Origin: Chlorobiaceae bacterium
Lineage (GTDB): Bacteria > Bacteroidota > Chlorobiia > Chlorobiales > Chlorobiaceae
Assembly: GCA_013334335.1 (NCBI GenBank)
Contig: JAAXXR010000009.1
Coordinates: forward strand, 1 to 51,085
Length of the DNA: 51,085 nucleotides
Reading direction: 5' to 3'
The position numbers were made by a program, and so were the translations under genes. Below the pieces are notes generated by a model that was not told the DNA's origin, made no database searches, and saw nothing but the letters and a program-made list of their open reading frames with translations. Shown one piece after another: positions 1-9,920 of the stretch (positions within the stretch are counted from its first letter, which is position 1; each line of letters starts with the position of its first letter).

Positions 1-87
1 GTTGTAGCCGCAACCGCCGAGCATGACGAAGGCGATCAGGAACGGAACTATTCTTGAGATGTTGCGGATCATGCTTGTCTTCTTCAT
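1..87 (-). CDS. Lipoprotein, N-terminal fragment (cut by window start)
   Basis: The first 29 codons of a minus-strand gene are present; the rest lies outside the window. They encode a basic start (MKKTSMIRN), a hydrophobic stretch and a lipobox LGGC with the lipidated Cys at residue 26, so this is an exported lipoprotein. An AAGGA ribosome binding site lies 8 bases before the ATG at 87, and a promoter-like pair lies at 176-203. The lipobox region resembles that of the lipoprotein at 50145-50648 (both contain MLxGGC or LLGGC), but too little is visible to prove homology. Function unknown. Confidence 0.7.
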   Translation of the reverse strand, partial: MKKTSMIRNISRIVPFLIAFVMLGGCGYN

Positions 88-175
88 GGTTGGTTCCTTC
101 AGGGTTGGTTCACGGGATTCGGGCGACGATACCGGCATAAACCGGCCCGGCACCGATAACGTTCTGTAATGCAAA

Positions 176-203
176 AATATACTACTCGGGACACTCCGTC
201 CAA
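176..203 (-). promoter_or_regulatory. Candidate promoter of the lipoprotein at 1-87
   Basis: On the minus strand TTGGAC (198-203) is followed after 16 bases by TATATT (176-181), a near-consensus -10. This predicts a start near 169 and a leader of about 80 bases. A 6-bp inverted repeat, ACTCCG/CGGAGT (193-198 and 207-212), overlaps the -35 and could be an operator. Prediction from sequence only. Confidence 0.35.
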
Positions 204-295
204 AACCGGAGTTGCCTGCGGTTATTTCTGAAATCCCGTTTCGATTGCTAACTTGGAATGAAGCACCGGCACGGTAACCCCCAAACCCTGTCACC

Positions 296-1135
296 ATGCG
301 CAAAACACCGTTCATCCTCGCGCTGTGCGGGCTCCTGTACGCGGAGCCGCTGCACGCATCGTTCGACTTCCTTCCCGCCGATCCTCGAAGCCTTGGCATG
401 GCCGGAGCGATGACGGCCGTCGCCGGAGATGCCTTCGGTCTTCTGTACAATCCGGCATCGCCCTCGCTCGGCAACGCCAGTGCCGCCGGGGCGGCTGGCA
501 CCCTCCCCTACGGTGATGATGACCTCAGGACCCTCGCCGGAGGCCTGAACTGGCACGGGCCGCTCTTTGACCGCAAGGGCACCCTCTCGGTCGCCGTGAA
601 ACACTACGGTTCGGGAGCCTGGCGCGAAGAGACGCTTTCGGTGGGCTACTCCCGCATTATCCTGGAGAACCGCCTCGGCAAGTTCCATGCCGGCTTATCG
701 CTCTCGCGTCTTTCGTCCGGGGCGGACGAAGGAGAGGAGAGCACGGCGACCGGGGTGAACGCCGGGCTTCAGGCCGAACTCGGAAAGAACATCACGTTCG
801 GCATAAGTTCGTTCAACCTCAATGCGCCGTCGACCGGAACAGAGGACGACCACCTGCCGAGGCCAACCATCGCCGGGTTAGCCATACGACTCAACAACGG
901 CAACCTGCTCACGGCAGACCTGCTGACCGAACCGGGCCGTTCGGCACGCCTCCTTGCCGCGGGCGAGTTCCGGCTCTTCAGGAGTGTCATGATGATAACT
1001 GGCCTGGGCACCAACCCTTCGGTCATCGCGGCCGGGGCGGCGGTCACTGCGGGAAGTTTCAAGGCAACCGCGGCCATCAGCCGCAACATCGACCTCGGGA
1101 CGACCGCCTCGTTCGGGCTGGAGATGAAGCTGTAG
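296..1135 (+). CDS. PorV/PorQ-like outer-membrane beta-barrel protein
   Basis: A 279-residue exported protein. Residues 1-21 form a signal peptide ending at LHA. The mature N-terminus has the motif RSLGMAGAMTAVAGDAFGL followed by YNPA, which is typical of the UPF0164/PorV/PorQ group of FadL-like barrels (usual form GxGGAxxAxxDDxxALYYNPA). The remainder alternates short amphipathic beta-strands with glycine-rich turns, as expected of a barrel, but the last residue is Leu rather than the common Phe. PorV proteins take part in type IX secretion in Bacteroidetes, but no other secretion gene is visible here, so a specific role cannot be assigned. It is a single gene with the convergent rel gene 65 bp downstream. 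The ATG at 296 has no clear Shine-Dalgarno sequence. Confidence 0.7.
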   Translation: MRKTPFILALCGLLYAEPLHASFDFLPADPRSLGMAGAMTAVAGDAFGLLYNPASPSLGNASAAGAAGTLPYGDDDLRTLAGGLNWHGPLFDRKGTLSVAVKHYGSGAWREETLSVGYSRIILENRLGKFHAGLSLSRLSSGADEGEESTATGVNAGLQAELGKNITFGISSFNLNAPSTGTEDDHLPRPTIAGLAIRLNNGNLLTADLLTEPGRSARLLAAGEFRLFRSVMMITGLGTNPSVIAAGAAVTAGSFKATAAISRNIDLGTTASFGLEMKL

Positions 1136-1200
1136 CGGGATGGGCCCTGGGGGTTCAGCCCGGGGACCGAGAGCCGCGCGACAGATACCGACAGGCAGGA

Positions 1201-3393
1201 TCAGCTGGCGATACGCTCGACGGTGAACACCCCCTGCACCTTCCTGAGCTTGTCCATGAGCGTGTTGAGCTTGTCCGTGTTCCTGACGAAAATCATCAGG
1301 TTGCAGAAGAAGATCCCATCCTTGGCGTTCAGGGCGATGCTCCGGATGTTGGTGTCGAATTTCGAGATGACTCCGGTGATCTGGTTGGTCATGCCGATCT
1401 TGTCCTCCCCGACGATCCGGATTCCGGCAAGGAACTCCGTGTCGAGCTTGCGGTTCCAGGCGACCGACACGATCCGCTCGCTTTTGACCAGGTTTTCGTT
1501 GGTGACGTTGATGCAGTTCTTTCGATGGATCTTGACCGCGCCTTCGGTGGTGACGAATCCGATGATGTCGTCGCCCGGCACCGGGTTGCAGCACTTGGCG
1601 TAGGCGTAGGCGATGTTGTTCAGGCCCGAGATGACCACCTCGTCCTTCTGCTCGGAGGGACGCTCCTGCACCTTGCGCGCAATCTCCGCAAAATCCTGCG
1701 GCGCCTTGCCCTGCAGCGACTTCTCGACCGTCTCGGCGGATTTCTGCGGTTTGGTGACGCTTTCGATCACCTCTTCGCTGCTGATCTGCTGGTTGGCCAG
1801 GGCGCTGAACAGGTCGGCGGGAGTCCTGATGCCGTGACGCCTGATCGAGTGGATGGCATCGTTTTCGGTGAACAGCTTCTTGGTGCCCGAAAACATCTTC
1901 TCCCAGATGCCCCGCCCCTTTTCGATCTCCAGGCGGCGCTCTTCGTTGATGGCCGTCCTGATCTTGAGCTTGGCCCGGTGGGTCACGACCATCTTCAACC
2001 AGTCCACTTTCGGTTTCTGGCTTTTCGAAGTGATCACCTCGACGCGGTCGCCGGATTTGAGTTCGGCGTTCAGCCGCACGATCTTGCCGTTGACCTTGGC
2101 CCCGATGCACCCGTTGCCGATTTCGGTGTGGATCGCGTAAGCGAAATCAATCGGGGTGGCGCCGGCCGGAAGGATCTTCATGTGTCCCTTCGGGGTAAAC
2201 ACGTAGATCTCGTCGTGGTAGAGGTTGAGCTTGAACCCCTCCATGAAGGACGCGGCCGTATCGGCGTCCTTGATCAGTTCCCGCGCCCATTTCAGGAACG
2301 AGTCGACCGCCGCGTCGTCCTTCGAGATCTTCTCCTTGTAGCGCCAGTGGGCCGCAACGCCGAGTTCCGCGAATTCGTGCATCCTCCTGGTCCTGATCTG
2401 CAGTTCGATCACGTAGCCCTTCGGGCCGATGATGGCTGAATGCAGCGACTGGTAACCGTTGTGCTTCGGGATCGAGATGTAATCCTTGAAATGCCGGGGT
2501 ATCGGCGGATACTTCTGGGTGATGTAGCCATAGACGGCAAAACAGTCCGACATCTTGTCGGTGTCGATGATCACGCGGATGCCGTAGAGATCGTGGATAT
2601 CCTCAAACTCCTTGTTCTTCAGCCGCATCTTGTTGTAGATGGAGAAAAGATGCTTGGCTCTCCCTTGCACCTCCACCACGAAGCCCTGCTTTTCGAGATC
2701 GTTCTTGATGGGCACGATCATCTTGTTCAGATAGGCGATGCGCTCGTTCCTGCTGAGGCGCACCTTCTTGAGCAGGAAGTCGTACATCTCGGGATCGATG
2801 TACCTCAGCGCCAGGTTCTCCAGGTCGACCTTCATCTTGCCGAGACCAAAACGGTGTGCCAGGGGGGCGTAGATGTCACGCGTTTCGAGGGCCATCTTCA
2901 CCCGTCGGTGCTCAGGCAGCGAATCAAGGGTCCTCATGTTGTGCAGGCGGTCGCAGAACTTGATGAGGATCACCCTGATGTCCTTGACCATGGAGAGGAG
3001 CATCTTCCGGAAACCTTCGGCCTCGGTGGTCTCACGGTTGGTCATGATCTCGGAGATCTTCGTCAGCCCCTCGACAATGTCGGCAACCTCAGTCCCGAGT
3101 TCGGCGACGATATCCTCGTACGTATATCCACTGTCCTCGATCACATCGTGCAGGAGGGCGGCCGCGACCGACACGCCATCCAACGGCAGTTCCGTGACCA
3201 GCAGCTTGGCGACCTCGACCGGATGATAGAAGAATGGCTCTCCAGAGGCACGTTTTTCACCCTCATGCGCCCGGTAACACATGAAGAATGCGCGCTGGAT
3301 GAGCGACTCGTCGTAATTCTTGAGGTTCGCCCGGCACAGCCGGAGAATCTCATGAAGCTTCTGGTAATGTTCCTGTTCTATCTGGGCAAGCAT
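1201..3393 (-). CDS. relA/spoT: Bifunctional (p)ppGpp synthetase/hydrolase Rel
   Basis: A 730-residue long RelA/SpoT homolog that makes and degrades the stringent-response alarmone (p)ppGpp in the cytoplasm. The N-terminal HD hydrolase domain is intact: H43, H57, H82-D83 and E86-D87 in LLHDVIED. The synthetase domain follows (DLYGIRVIIDT, then KDYISIPKHNGYQSLHSAI). TGS (VFTPKGHMKILPAGATPIDF), a Cys-rich segment (AKCCNPVPGDDI to HRKNC) and a C-terminal ACT domain (IRIVGEDKIGMTNQITGV) complete the usual order. The synthetase charge motif reads HFKD where bifunctional enzymes usually have RxKD. The hydrolase motif and the KD pair suggest both activities remain. No second rel gene is visible. It lies upstream of uvrB on the opposite end of a 103-bp gap, with both genes on the minus strand. 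Confidence 0.95.
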   Translation of the reverse strand: MLAQIEQEHYQKLHEILRLCRANLKNYDESLIQRAFFMCYRAHEGEKRASGEPFFYHPVEVAKLLVTELPLDGVSVAAALLHDVIEDSGYTYEDIVAELGTEVADIVEGLTKISEIMTNRETTEAEGFRKMLLSMVKDIRVILIKFCDRLHNMRTLDSLPEHRRVKMALETRDIYAPLAHRFGLGKMKVDLENLALRYIDPEMYDFLLKKVRLSRNERIAYLNKMIVPIKNDLEKQGFVVEVQGRAKHLFSIYNKMRLKNKEFEDIHDLYGIRVIIDTDKMSDCFAVYGYITQKYPPIPRHFKDYISIPKHNGYQSLHSAIIGPKGYVIELQIRTRRMHEFAELGVAAHWRYKEKISKDDAAVDSFLKWARELIKDADTAASFMEGFKLNLYHDEIYVFTPKGHMKILPAGATPIDFAYAIHTEIGNGCIGAKVNGKIVRLNAELKSGDRVEVITSKSQKPKVDWLKMVVTHRAKLKIRTAINEERRLEIEKGRGIWEKMFSGTKKLFTENDAIHSIRRHGIRTPADLFSALANQQISSEEVIESVTKPQKSAETVEKSLQGKAPQDFAEIARKVQERPSEQKDEVVISGLNNIAYAYAKCCNPVPGDDIIGFVTTEGAVKIHRKNCINVTNENLVKSERIVSVAWNRKLDTEFLAGIRIVGEDKIGMTNQITGVISKFDTNIRSIALNAKDGIFFCNLMIFVRNTDKLNTLMDKLRKVQGVFTVERIAS

Positions 3394-3496
3394 ATATATC
3401 CGGTACTCCGCAGAAAAAATGTTGTCGAGGTCCCCGCAACCTCACGCAGACGGGTATAATGGTATATAGGAAATCGCCATCAATCGTCAATACCCG

Positions 3497-5548
3497 TCAA
3501 CCGGGATAGTGGGAGATCTTCTCCTGAAGCATGAAAATTTCGTCGCGAAGGTAGGCCGCCTTCTCGTAATCGGTCCCTTCGGCGGCCGACTGCATCTCCG
3601 AGCTCAGCTCGGCCATCATCTCCAGCATCTCCTCGCGGCTCATGCGGTTGAGCAGCCCCTGAAGCTCGAGCTCCGGCCGCTTCTGCAGGCCGAGACGCTT
3701 GCGACGGTAGCGCTCCTCGGCGTCAGCCACGCTGGTGGTGTTGAGCACCTGATCGACGGACTTGACGATCGAACGCGGTTCGATGCCGTGCTTCAGGTTG
3801 TACTCCTCCTGAACGCGCCGGCGCCGACCGCTCTCGTCGAGCACCCGCCGCATCGAATCGGTGATCCGGTCGGCATAGAACAGCACGGTGCCCTCGACGT
3901 TGCGCGCAGCACGTCCGGCGATCTGCATCAGCGATTTGCCGTCACGCAGGAATCCCTCCTTGTCGGCATCGAGAATGGCCACAAGCGCCACCTCCGGCAG
4001 GTCCAGCCCCTCACGCAGGAGGTTCACCCCGACAAGGACGTCGATCTCCCCGGTGCGCAACTCCCTGAGGATCTGCATGCGCTCGAGGCTCTTGATCTCG
4101 GAATGGAGGTACTGCGACCGGAGGCCCACCTTCCTGAAATAGGCGTGAAGATCTTCGGCCATGCGCTTGGTCAGGGTCATGACCAGCGATTTCTGTCCCT
4201 TGGCAATGCAGGCGCGGATACGGGCAAGCAGGTGGTCGATCTGCCCGGAGACCGGATGCAGTTCGATCATGGGGTCGAGCAGTCCGGTCGGCCGCACGAG
4301 CTGCTCGACGACCACACCGCCTGAGCGCATGAGTTCATGCTCGGAGGGTGTGGCGCTGACGCAGATCACCTGCGGCACCATCTCCTCGAACTCCTCGAAT
4401 CGCAGCGGCCGGTTGTCAAGCGCGGAGGGCAGCCGGAAGCCGTGCTCGACGAGCACGGTCTTCCTCGAACGGTCGCCGCCATACATGCCCCGGATCTGCG
4501 GCAGGGTCACATGGGACTCATCAACGATGACCAGGTAATCTTCCGGGAAGTAGTCCAGGAGGCACCACGGGCGCTCGCCCGCCTGACGACCAGCGATGTG
4601 CCTCGAGTAGTTTTCGATGCCCGAACAGTACCCCAGCTCCTTGATCATCTCGAGGTCGTACCGTGTCCGCTCTTCGAGCCGCTGCGCCTCGACCAGTCGC
4701 TCCTGGCCGCGAAGCTCGTTCAGGCGTGATGCCAGCTCGTTCTCGATGTCGTGCATGGCGCGCTCAAGCTTCTCGCTGTCAGCCACGAACTGCCGCGCCG
4801 GATAGATGAATGCATACTCCTCCTGGCCAATGATCTCGCCGCTCTTCGGATCGAAGGTCTGCAGGCTGTCGACCTCACTGCCGAAAAACTCGACCCGCAG
4901 GGCCAGCTCTTCATGACCGGGAATCAGGTCGATGACATCACCGCGAACGCGGAATCGGCCGGACGACAGGTCCACGTCGTCACGGAAGTAGTGCAACGAC
5001 ACGAGCTTCTGCAGGAATTCGTCACGGTCCAGCTCCATTCCACGGCGCAATTCGACGATCTGGGAGAGCCAATCCTCAGGAGAGCCCAGGCCGTAGATAC
5101 AGCTCACGGAACTGACCACGATCACATCTTTCCGCCCGCTCAAGAGCGCGCTGGTCGCCCTGAGCCTCAGGCGCTCGATCTCGTCGTTGATCTTGAGGTC
5201 TTTGGCGATGTACTTGTCAAGCGAGGGGATATAGGCCTCGGGCTGGTAAAAATCGTAGTAACTGATGAAGTATTCGACCGCGTTGTCAGGAAAGAACTGG
5301 CAGAGTTCGCCATAGAGCTGCGCGGCCAACGTCTTGTTGTGGCTGAGCACCAGCGTCGGCCGGTTGACGGCAGCGATCACGTTGGAGGCCGTGAAGGTCT
5401 TGCCGGATCCAGTGACCCCGAGCAGCGTCTGCCAGCGGTCTCCTGCCAGAACCCCGTCGATCAGCGCCTGTATCGCCCCCGGCTGATCGCCCGTCGGGCT
5501 GTATGGGCTCACCAGCCTGAACTCTCCGCCACCTCTGGATGCCTGCAT
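3497..5548 (-). CDS. uvrB: Excinuclease ABC subunit B
   Basis: UvrB, the damage-verifying helicase-like subunit of nucleotide excision repair, acting with UvrA and UvrC. With the start at the ATG at 5548 the protein has 683 residues, the usual length. It shows a Walker A motif GVTGSGKT (44-51), the beta-hairpin region [12 protein letters not shown] (about 98-109) used for strand separation, a DESH Walker B box in the middle, helicase motifs near the end ([22 protein letters not shown]) and a C-terminal UVR coiled-coil ([12 protein letters not shown]) that contacts UvrC. The reading frame stays open upstream to 5674, but the conserved UvrB N-terminus [17 protein letters not shown] fits the 5548 start. 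Confidence 0.97.
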   Translation of the reverse strand: MQASRGGGEFRLVSPYSPTGDQPGAIQALIDGVLAGDRWQTLLGVTGSGKTFTASNVIAAVNRPTLVLSHNKTLAAQLYGELCQFFPDNAVEYFISYYDFYQPEAYIPSLDKYIAKDLKINDEIERLRLRATSALLSGRKDVIVVSSVSCIYGLGSPEDWLSQIVELRRGMELDRDEFLQKLVSLHYFRDDVDLSSGRFRVRGDVIDLIPGHEELALRVEFFGSEVDSLQTFDPKSGEIIGQEEYAFIYPARQFVADSEKLERAMHDIENELASRLNELRGQERLVEAQRLEERTRYDLEMIKELGYCSGIENYSRHIAGRQAGERPWCLLDYFPEDYLVIVDESHVTLPQIRGMYGGDRSRKTVLVEHGFRLPSALDNRPLRFEEFEEMVPQVICVSATPSEHELMRSGGVVVEQLVRPTGLLDPMIELHPVSGQIDHLLARIRACIAKGQKSLVMTLTKRMAEDLHAYFRKVGLRSQYLHSEIKSLERMQILRELRTGEIDVLVGVNLLREGLDLPEVALVAILDADKEGFLRDGKSLMQIAGRAARNVEGTVLFYADRITDSMRRVLDESGRRRRVQEEYNLKHGIEPRSIVKSVDQVLNTTSVADAEERYRRKRLGLQKRPELELQGLLNRMSREEMLEMMAELSSEMQSAAEGTDYEKAAYLRDEIFMLQEKISHYPG

Positions 5549-5626
5549 ATTTTGAATAATTGGTGAAGAGTAACGAATGAAAAGTAACGGGTCACGGACC
5601 TGGGCTGCGATAGCCAAAAGCCGTAA

Positions 5627-5658
5627 CAAGAACGAATAACGGTCATTGTTAGTTCTTG
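5627..5658. promoter_or_regulatory. Inverted repeat in the uvrB / M16 divergent region
   Basis: CAAGAAC (5627-5633) and GTTCTTG (5652-5658) form a 7-bp inverted repeat with a further TAAC/GTTA pairing inside. It sits in the 245-bp gap between the divergent uvrB and M16 peptidase genes and could be an operator. No LexA-type box was recognised, so an SOS link for uvrB is not supported. Confidence 0.25.
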
Positions 5659-5793
5659 ACCCTGTCGCCATCATTTAAGGTTACCGGGCCACCGCTTTTT
5701 TCCTGCCGGTTTGCCGGAATTTTCGTAATGTACGATTTTGTATTCGCCCGAGAAGGTGACGATGAATACGATCATTGACCATGAACGCGAACC

Positions 5794-8739
5794 ATGACCG
5801 GACCACTGTTGAAGCCTGCGGGCAGAATGGGCGCCGCACTCGCCCTGGGCATTCTGCTCCTCCATATCATCTCCTGTAAATCCATGACGACAGAACCAGC
5901 ACGTTACCCATACACCACCGTCGCCGGGGACTCCCTGCATACGAGGATCTACAAGCTCAACAACGGCCTGACCGTGTACATGAGCCCCTACCACGACGAA
6001 CCGAGAATCTACACCTCCATCGCCGTCAGGGCCGGAAGCAAGAACGATCCCGCCGAAACCACCGGACTGGCCCACTATCTCGAGCACATGCTCTTCAAGG
6101 GCACCGATTCGATCGGATCGCTCGACTACAAGAAGGAGCATGCCGAACTCGAGAAGATCATCGAACTCTACGAGCAGTACCGCACGACGAACGATCCCGA
6201 GCGCCGGGCGGCCATCTACCGGGACATCGACAGCATCTCGAACGTCGCCGCGCAATACACCGTCCCCAACGAGTACGACAAGCTGCTCAACTCCATCGGC
6301 GCGCGAGGCACGAACGCCTACACCTGGGTCGAGCAGACCGTCTATATCAACGACATCCCCTCGAACGAGCTGGATCGATGGCTGACCATCGAGTCTGAAC
6401 GGTTCCGCAATCCGGTCATGCGCCTGTTCCACACCGAGCTGGAGACGGTCTACGAAGAGAAAAACATGACCATGGACAGCGACAGCCGCAAGCTCTGGGA
6501 AGAGCTGTTCGGCGGACTGTTCCGGAAACACACCTATGGCACGCAGACCACCATCGGCAAGGCGGAACACCTGAAAAAGCCGTCGATCCGCAACGTGATG
6601 AATTACTACCGCACCTGGTACGTGCCGAACAACATGGCTATCTGCATCGCAGGCGATTTCGATCCGGACGAGGCGATCAGCATGATCGACCGGAAGTTCT
6701 CGACACTTCCCGCCCGTGAGGTACCCGAGTTCCACCCCCCGGTTGAACCCCCCATCGTAAAACCGGTGGTCAAGACGGTCACCGGCCCGGAAGCGGAAGA
6801 GCTGGTGCTCGGCTTCAGGTTCGGAGGAGTCAACTCCCACGATGCCGACATGCTGACCATCATCGACAAGATCCTCTTCAACCAGACGGCAGGCCTGATC
6901 GACCTGAACCTGAACCAGCAGCAGAAGGTGCTCGACGCCGGTTCCATGCCGGTGATGATGAAGGATTACTCGACCCACATCCTGAGCGCCAAGCCGAGGG
7001 ACGGCCAGAGCCTCGATGAGGTCAGGAGGCTGCTCCTCGACCAGCTCGACCAGCTCAAGGAGGGAAGATTTCCCGACTGGCTGATCGGCGCCGTGATGAA
7101 CGACCTGAAGCTCGAAGAGCTCAAGCTCTATGAAACCAACCGGGGCCGGTCCGAAGCCTTTGTTGACGCCTTCGTCTGGGGCATGGAGTGGGAACGCCAT
7201 GTGCACCGCTTCGAGAGGCTCGAAAAGATCACCAAACAGGAGGTCATCGATTTCGCTCGCCAACACTACGGCGAGAACTACGTGGCGGTCTACAAGACCA
7301 ACGGCAAGCGCAAGAGCGAAGCCAAGATCCAGAAACCCCCGATCACGCCGATCAAGGTGAACCGCGACCGATCCTCGGCTTTCGCCGAAGAGCTGCTCGC
7401 CAGGAATACCCGCGACGTGAAGCCGTCGTTCATCGATTTCCAGAAGGATATCGCAGTTTTCGATGTCAAACCCGATATCCGCCTGCATTACGTACCGAAC
7501 CGGGAGAACGGCCTCTACAGCCTCTACTTCATCTTCGACACGGGACTGAACCAGAACCGGAAGATCGACACCGCGCTCGATTACCTCTCCTACCTCGGCA
7601 CCTCGAAACTGACGCCCGCCGAGTTCAGCCAGGAGCTCTACCGGCTCGGCGCCGGTTTCTCGGTCTTCACTTCCGAGGAGTATGTCTACCTGAAGCTCAG
7701 CGGCCTCAAGGAGAATTTCACGAAAGCGATCGCACTGCTCGACCAGCTGCTCCGCGATGCGAAACCCGATCCGGCCGCTCTCGAGAAGCTCAAGGACGGC
7801 ATCCGCAAGGAGCGGGCTGACGACAAGCTCTCAAAACGCAGGATCCTGTTCGAGGCCATGGTCAATTACGGCAAATACGGCCCGAAATCGCCGTTCACCA
7901 ACGTCCTGAGCGACAAGGAGATCGAACAGCTCTCCCCACAGGAGCTGCTGGACGAAATCGGAAACCTCATGGGCTATCGGCACCGGGTACTCTACTACGG
8001 TCCGGAGAAGCCGGAGGAGTTGCTCGCGAGCCTTCGAAGCATGAAGCACTTCGAGCGGGAGTTCAGGCCGGTCTCCCAGGCCGAGCTGTTCACCGAGCTC
8101 GAAACCGACCGGAACCAGGTGTTCGTGGTCGATTACGACATGACCCAGGCCGAGATCATCATGCTTTCGAGGGGGGAAGCGTATGAACCTTCCAGGGTAC
8201 CGCTCATCACGCTCTTCAACGAGTATTACGGCGGCGGCATGTCCTCGGTGGTCTTCCAGGAGATGCGCGAGGCCAAGGCGCTCGCCTATTCAGTCTTTTC
8301 GGTTTACCGGCTGCCGAAGGAGAAGCGCCGGCACAGCTACGTCTTCAGCTACATCGGGACCCAGGCGGACAAGCTGCCCGAGGCGCTCGAAGGATTCGAA
8401 GGACTGATGCTGAAACTGCCGGAATCGCCTGAGCTGTTCGCATCGGCCAAGGCCGGCATCGAACAGAAAATCCGCACCGAGCGGCTGACGAAAAGCGAAA
8501 TCCTCTTCGCGTGGGAGGAGGCCCGGAAGCTCGGCCTCGACTACGATATCAGAAAAGATGTGTACCAGAAAACCCCTTCCATGACCTTCGGCGATATCCG
8601 TGAGTTCCATGCAAGCCGCATCAGCAACAAACCGCAGGTCATGCTTGTTCTCGGCAGGAAAAACGAGCTCAACCTCGATATCCTCAGAAAACATGGGGAG
8701 GTGACCTTCCTCACCCTCGAGCAGATCTTCGGATACTGA
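5794..8739 (+). CDS. M16 family zinc peptidase, lipoprotein
   Basis: A 981-residue insulinase/pitrilysin-like protease. The N-terminus has a hydrophobic segment and lipobox IISC (Cys28), so it is probably anchored in a membrane facing the periplasm. The inverted zinc motif HYLEH (His94, Glu97, His98) is intact, and a downstream ELETVYEEK segment (about 215-223) supplies the third ligand Glu. The second half repeats the M16 fold without the zinc motif, as in two-domain M16 enzymes. It probably degrades exported peptides. It leads a plus-strand run with the LptF/LptG permease and the SAM-cleaving enzyme, separated from the next gene by 100 bp that contains an inverted repeat. The ATG at 5794 has no strong ribosome binding site. 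Confidence 0.9.
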   Translation: MTGPLLKPAGRMGAALALGILLLHIISCKSMTTEPARYPYTTVAGDSLHTRIYKLNNGLTVYMSPYHDEPRIYTSIAVRAGSKNDPAETTGLAHYLEHMLFKGTDSIGSLDYKKEHAELEKIIELYEQYRTTNDPERRAAIYRDIDSISNVAAQYTVPNEYDKLLNSIGARGTNAYTWVEQTVYINDIPSNELDRWLTIESERFRNPVMRLFHTELETVYEEKNMTMDSDSRKLWEELFGGLFRKHTYGTQTTIGKAEHLKKPSIRNVMNYYRTWYVPNNMAICIAGDFDPDEAISMIDRKFSTLPAREVPEFHPPVEPPIVKPVVKTVTGPEAEELVLGFRFGGVNSHDADMLTIIDKILFNQTAGLIDLNLNQQQKVLDAGSMPVMMKDYSTHILSAKPRDGQSLDEVRRLLLDQLDQLKEGRFPDWLIGAVMNDLKLEELKLYETNRGRSEAFVDAFVWGMEWERHVHRFERLEKITKQEVIDFARQHYGENYVAVYKTNGKRKSEAKIQKPPITPIKVNRDRSSAFAEELLARNTRDVKPSFIDFQKDIAVFDVKPDIRLHYVPNRENGLYSLYFIFDTGLNQNRKIDTALDYLSYLGTSKLTPAEFSQELYRLGAGFSVFTSEEYVYLKLSGLKENFTKAIALLDQLLRDAKPDPAALEKLKDGIRKERADDKLSKRRILFEAMVNYGKYGPKSPFTNVLSDKEIEQLSPQELLDEIGNLMGYRHRVLYYGPEKPEELLASLRSMKHFEREFRPVSQAELFTELETDRNQVFVVDYDMTQAEIIMLSRGEAYEPSRVPLITLFNEYYGGGMSSVVFQEMREAKALAYSVFSVYRLPKEKRRHSYVFSYIGTQADKLPEALEGFEGLMLKLPESPELFASAKAGIEQKIRTERLTKSEILFAWEEARKLGLDYDIRKDVYQKTPSMTFGDIREFHASRISNKPQVMLVLGRKNELNLDILRKHGEVTFLTLEQIFGY

Positions 8740-8784
8740 GCATGCTCAAGAAGGTATCGGCACAGGAACCGGCAGACCCCATCA

Positions 8785-8807
8785 GGAGACCCGGCATGCG
8801 GGTCTCC
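8785..8807 (+). terminator. Hairpin between M16 peptidase and LptF/LptG genes
   Basis: GGAGACCC (8785-8792) pairs perfectly with GGGTCTCC (8800-8807) around a 7-base loop. There is no T-run after it, so it may be a processing site or a partial terminator rather than a full intrinsic terminator. Confidence 0.45.
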
Positions 8808-8839
8808 ACTGAAGGGCCCGTGCGGGGAGCGCGGTGAAG

Positions 8840-9916
8840 ATGAAACTGATCGACCGCTATATCTCGCGGCAGTTCCTTGTCACCTTCCTTTTCTCATCGA
8901 CAAGCTTCGCCGCCCTGTTCGTTCTGATCAACCTGGTTGAGAATCTCGACGATTTCATCGACCACCAGATCTCGACCGGCAATATCGTCCTGTTCTATCT
9001 CAGCGGCCTTCCGGAGACCTTCCTCATGACCACCCCGCTCTCCGTGCTGCTGGCGGCCCTGTTCGTGACCGGAAAACTCTCCATGCAGAACGAGTTGCCC
9101 GCCCTGAAATCGGCCGGTGTGAGCCTGGCCAGGCTGCTGCGGCCGTTCCTGTTCGTCGCCTCCATGATCACGCTCTTCAACCTCGTCAACTCCTGCTGGA
9201 TCGTCCCCGCAACGTACGACTGGTCGAGAGGGTTCGAAAAGCGATACCTGAAAAGCAAGCAGCTTGACGGCGGCGGCACGGTGCACATCCGTGAGTCGAA
9301 AAACAGGATCCTGACCATCGGTCGTGTCGGCAGCGACCTGCTCAGCGGCTCGTCGGTCTCCCTGGAAGAGTTCAACGGATCGCATCTCGTCTCAAGAATC
9401 GACGCCGACTCGGTACGTATCGGCTCATCCTCCAAACAGTGGACGTTCTTCAACGCCAGGCACCGCAACTTCGTTGGCACCACAGAACGGTTCATGGGTA
9501 GGGTCGGCAAGGAGACCATACATCTCTCACTGTCGAAGAACACCTTCAGGATCATCAACGCCGATCCTGACCAGATGAACGTGGGGCAGCTCTTCAGCTT
9601 CATCCGGCAGCAGGAGAAATCCGGCATTTCCGGAACGGAACGGGCAAAGGTCAAACTCAACACCAAGATTGCGCTCCCCTTCGCCAGCGTGATCATCGTC
9701 ATGATCGGGGTCCCGCTCTCCACAAGGAAAAAACGGAGCGGCCTGGCGCTCGAGGCCAGCATAAGCCTGGTCGTGGGCTTTCTCTATCTCGGCATGCTCA
9801 AGGCCCTGAGCGGCATCGGGTACAACGGCCTGATGAATCCAGTGCTGGCGGCATGGCTGCCGAACCTCATCTTCATCGCGGCCGGCGCCGCCCTGTACAA
9901 ATCCGCAAACGATTAG
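8840..9916 (+). CDS. LptF/LptG (YjgP/YjgQ) family permease
   Basis: A 358-residue inner-membrane protein of the YjgP/YjgQ family, which with LptB forms the ABC transporter that extracts lipopolysaccharide from the inner membrane. Hydrophobic segments are at the N-terminus (FLVTFLFSSTSFAALFVLI), around residues 50-70 and 95-115, and three more in the last 90 residues. A soluble periplasmic domain lies between, the typical 3+3 layout. IALPFASVIIVMIGVPLS is a family signature. The preceding in-frame GTG at 8834 is an alternative start 2 codons earlier, and GGAG at 8826-8829 could serve either. Whether it is LptF or LptG cannot be settled from one copy. It lies 4 bp before the SAM hydroxide adenosyltransferase gene. 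Confidence 0.88.
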   Translation: MKLIDRYISRQFLVTFLFSSTSFAALFVLINLVENLDDFIDHQISTGNIVLFYLSGLPETFLMTTPLSVLLAALFVTGKLSMQNELPALKSAGVSLARLLRPFLFVASMITLFNLVNSCWIVPATYDWSRGFEKRYLKSKQLDGGGTVHIRESKNRILTIGRVGSDLLSGSSVSLEEFNGSHLVSRIDADSVRIGSSSKQWTFFNARHRNFVGTTERFMGRVGKETIHLSLSKNTFRIINADPDQMNVGQLFSFIRQQEKSGISGTERAKVKLNTKIALPFASVIIVMIGVPLSTRKKRSGLALEASISLVVGFLYLGMLKALSGIGYNGLMNPVLAAWLPNLIFIAAGAALYKSAND

Positions 9917-9920
9917 CCGC

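Noticed and set aside
1136-1200. GC-rich imperfect repeat between the PorV-like gene and rel
   Set aside because: Only 4-bp pairings are perfect, so it is not convincing as a terminator.
5549-5793. SOS (LexA) box for uvrB
   Set aside because: The gap holds GTAACG-like words and a 7-bp inverted repeat but nothing resembling a known LexA site.
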